Origin: Algibacter sp. L1A34
GTDB lineage: Bacteria; Bacteroidota; Bacteroidia; Flavobacteriales; Flavobacteriaceae
Assembly: GCF_009796805.1 (NCBI RefSeq)
Contig: NZ_CP047029.1
Location: 2,242,501 to 2,306,500 of the forward strand
Length of the DNA: 64,000 nucleotides
Direction: 5' to 3'
Positions 63,582 to 64,000 of the stretch are shown here, piece by piece. Below the pieces are notes generated by a model. That model saw nothing but the letters and a program-made list of their open reading frames with translations. It did no database searches and was not told the origin of the DNA. The translations under genes and the position numbers were made by a program. The first letter of the stretch is position 1. Every line of letters begins with the position of its first letter.

Positions 63582-64000
63582 TTAATTATTATTGATTTTA
63601 GTTAATTCTCTATAAGAACGAAGCTTTCCTTTTTTACTATAGTTTTCGCTTTTTACTATTCCAATTCCTTTTACATACCATTCTATTCCAGATCCTCTAA
63701 ATTTTAATAGGCCTAAATTGAATACATAATCAAAAGAGATTTTATATCCATCAAAAGTTCCTGCTTTAATGGTAAGCGACTTGTTTTCTAAAACAGTTCT
63801 GTTGAGAACTTTCATATTAGCCATTGGTGCAAAAGAAGCTCCGCTTCCAACTTCTAAAGCAATGTTGCCATCTTCTAAAACAGTTCCGACTTTCATGCCT
63901 TCAGGGAATTCTATAAAATCCCCAGTAGCTTTTACTTTGAAAGTGTCTTTCTGGTCTTCATTTTGAAGTGATGTATAGTTAGACATGTCAACATAAAAAT
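63582..64000 (-). CDS. TapB/DUF3108-like protein, 5' end outside the window
   Basis: The gene is open to the right edge; 134 residues follow an ATG at 63986, but the frame continues upstream (preceding codons read FYVD), so that ATG is probably internal. The visible part is a beta-rich domain: TGDFIEFPEGMKVGTVLEDG, NRTVLENKSLTIKAGTFDGYKISFDYVF and GIEWYVKGIGIVKSENYSKKGKL, which fits TapB-like/DUF3108-type proteins (VPAGTFDCY pattern). It is related at a distance to the 55278 protein. No function assigned. Confidence 0.6.
   Translation of the reverse strand, partial: FYVDMSNYTSLQNEDQKDTFKVKATGDFIEFPEGMKVGTVLEDGNIALEVGSGASFAPMANMKVLNRTVLENKSLTIKAGTFDGYKISFDYVFNLGLLKFRGSGIEWYVKGIGIVKSENYSKKGKLRSYRELTKINNN

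Overview
The window looks like chromosomal DNA of a low-GC member of the Flavobacteriaceae (Bacteroidota). The evidence is the strongly AT-rich sequence, promoters of the Bacteroidota type (TTG or TTTG, about 20 nt, then TAnnTTTG; clearest in front of tRNA-His), scarce Shine-Dalgarno sequences, a bacillithiol gene (bshB1), and families typical of this group (DUF2652, DUF2490, DUF983, DUF6702-like, an UpxY/NusG-like capsule regulator, an animal-type UDP-glucose dehydrogenase). No prophage, insertion sequence, CRISPR array or rRNA was seen. The genus cannot be named from the sequence alone.

Region 1 (1-9274) is metabolic and transport: the 3' end of acetyl-CoA synthetase with its terminator, a Crp/Fnr regulator divergent from an NAD-type malic enzyme, a DUF983 zinc-ribbon membrane protein, a SulP anion transporter with STAS domain, an L,D-transpeptidase lipoprotein, and a P-type cation ATPase. 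Region 2 (9275-16148) is a looser plus-strand accessory stretch: an asparagine-synthase-like protein, a sugar-transfer-type ATP-grasp protein, a DUF2652 protein followed by a decayed second copy of its 5' end, and a large Ig-like-domain lipoprotein.

Region 3 (16378-42075, all minus strand) is a capsule or exopolysaccharide locus of 23 genes. Transcription appears to begin at an UpxY/NusG-like antitermination gene, then passes gmd, fcl and ugd (GDP-L-fucose and UDP-glucuronate supply). After that comes a variable block: Wzx flippase, Wzy-like polymerase, seven known or likely glycosyltransferases including a fucosyltransferase-like one, four left-handed-beta-helix acyltransferases, two membrane acyltransferases, an oxidoreductase/SDR pair and an alpha/beta-hydrolase-like protein. 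It ends with a WecG/TagA-type transferase and a Wzc-type tyrosine kinase. A hairpin terminator overlaps the 3' end of the UpxY-like gene and is followed by a conspicuously GC-rich, foldable leader before gmd; a second hairpin lies between ugd and the variable block. This layout suggests processive antitermination and is the most interesting feature here. No Wza-type exporter and no WcaJ/WbaP-type initiating transferase is present.

Region 4 (42076-64000) starts with 1.3 kb of non-coding DNA. Housekeeping and envelope genes follow: peptidase E; two paralogous secreted proteins, a DUF6702-like protein and an M1 metallopeptidase in a row; TatA; DUF2490; PEP carboxykinase; bshB1; tRNA-His; UPF0158; an M28 peptidase lipoprotein; a membrane protein with a very acidic repetitive tail; DUF3108; DUF4870; a dsbD-like/tlpA-like/class V aminotransferase run; a sialate O-acetylesterase-like protein; and a TapB/DUF3108-like gene cut by the window edge.

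Malic enzyme, PEP carboxykinase and acetyl-CoA synthetase all serve C2-C4 central metabolism. Similar short dyads upstream of the Crp/Fnr-malic enzyme pair and of pckA hint, weakly, at shared control. Three genes (crp-like, tatA, dsbD-like) have a TAnnTTTG element exactly four bases before the start codon, which would make their mRNAs leaderless.
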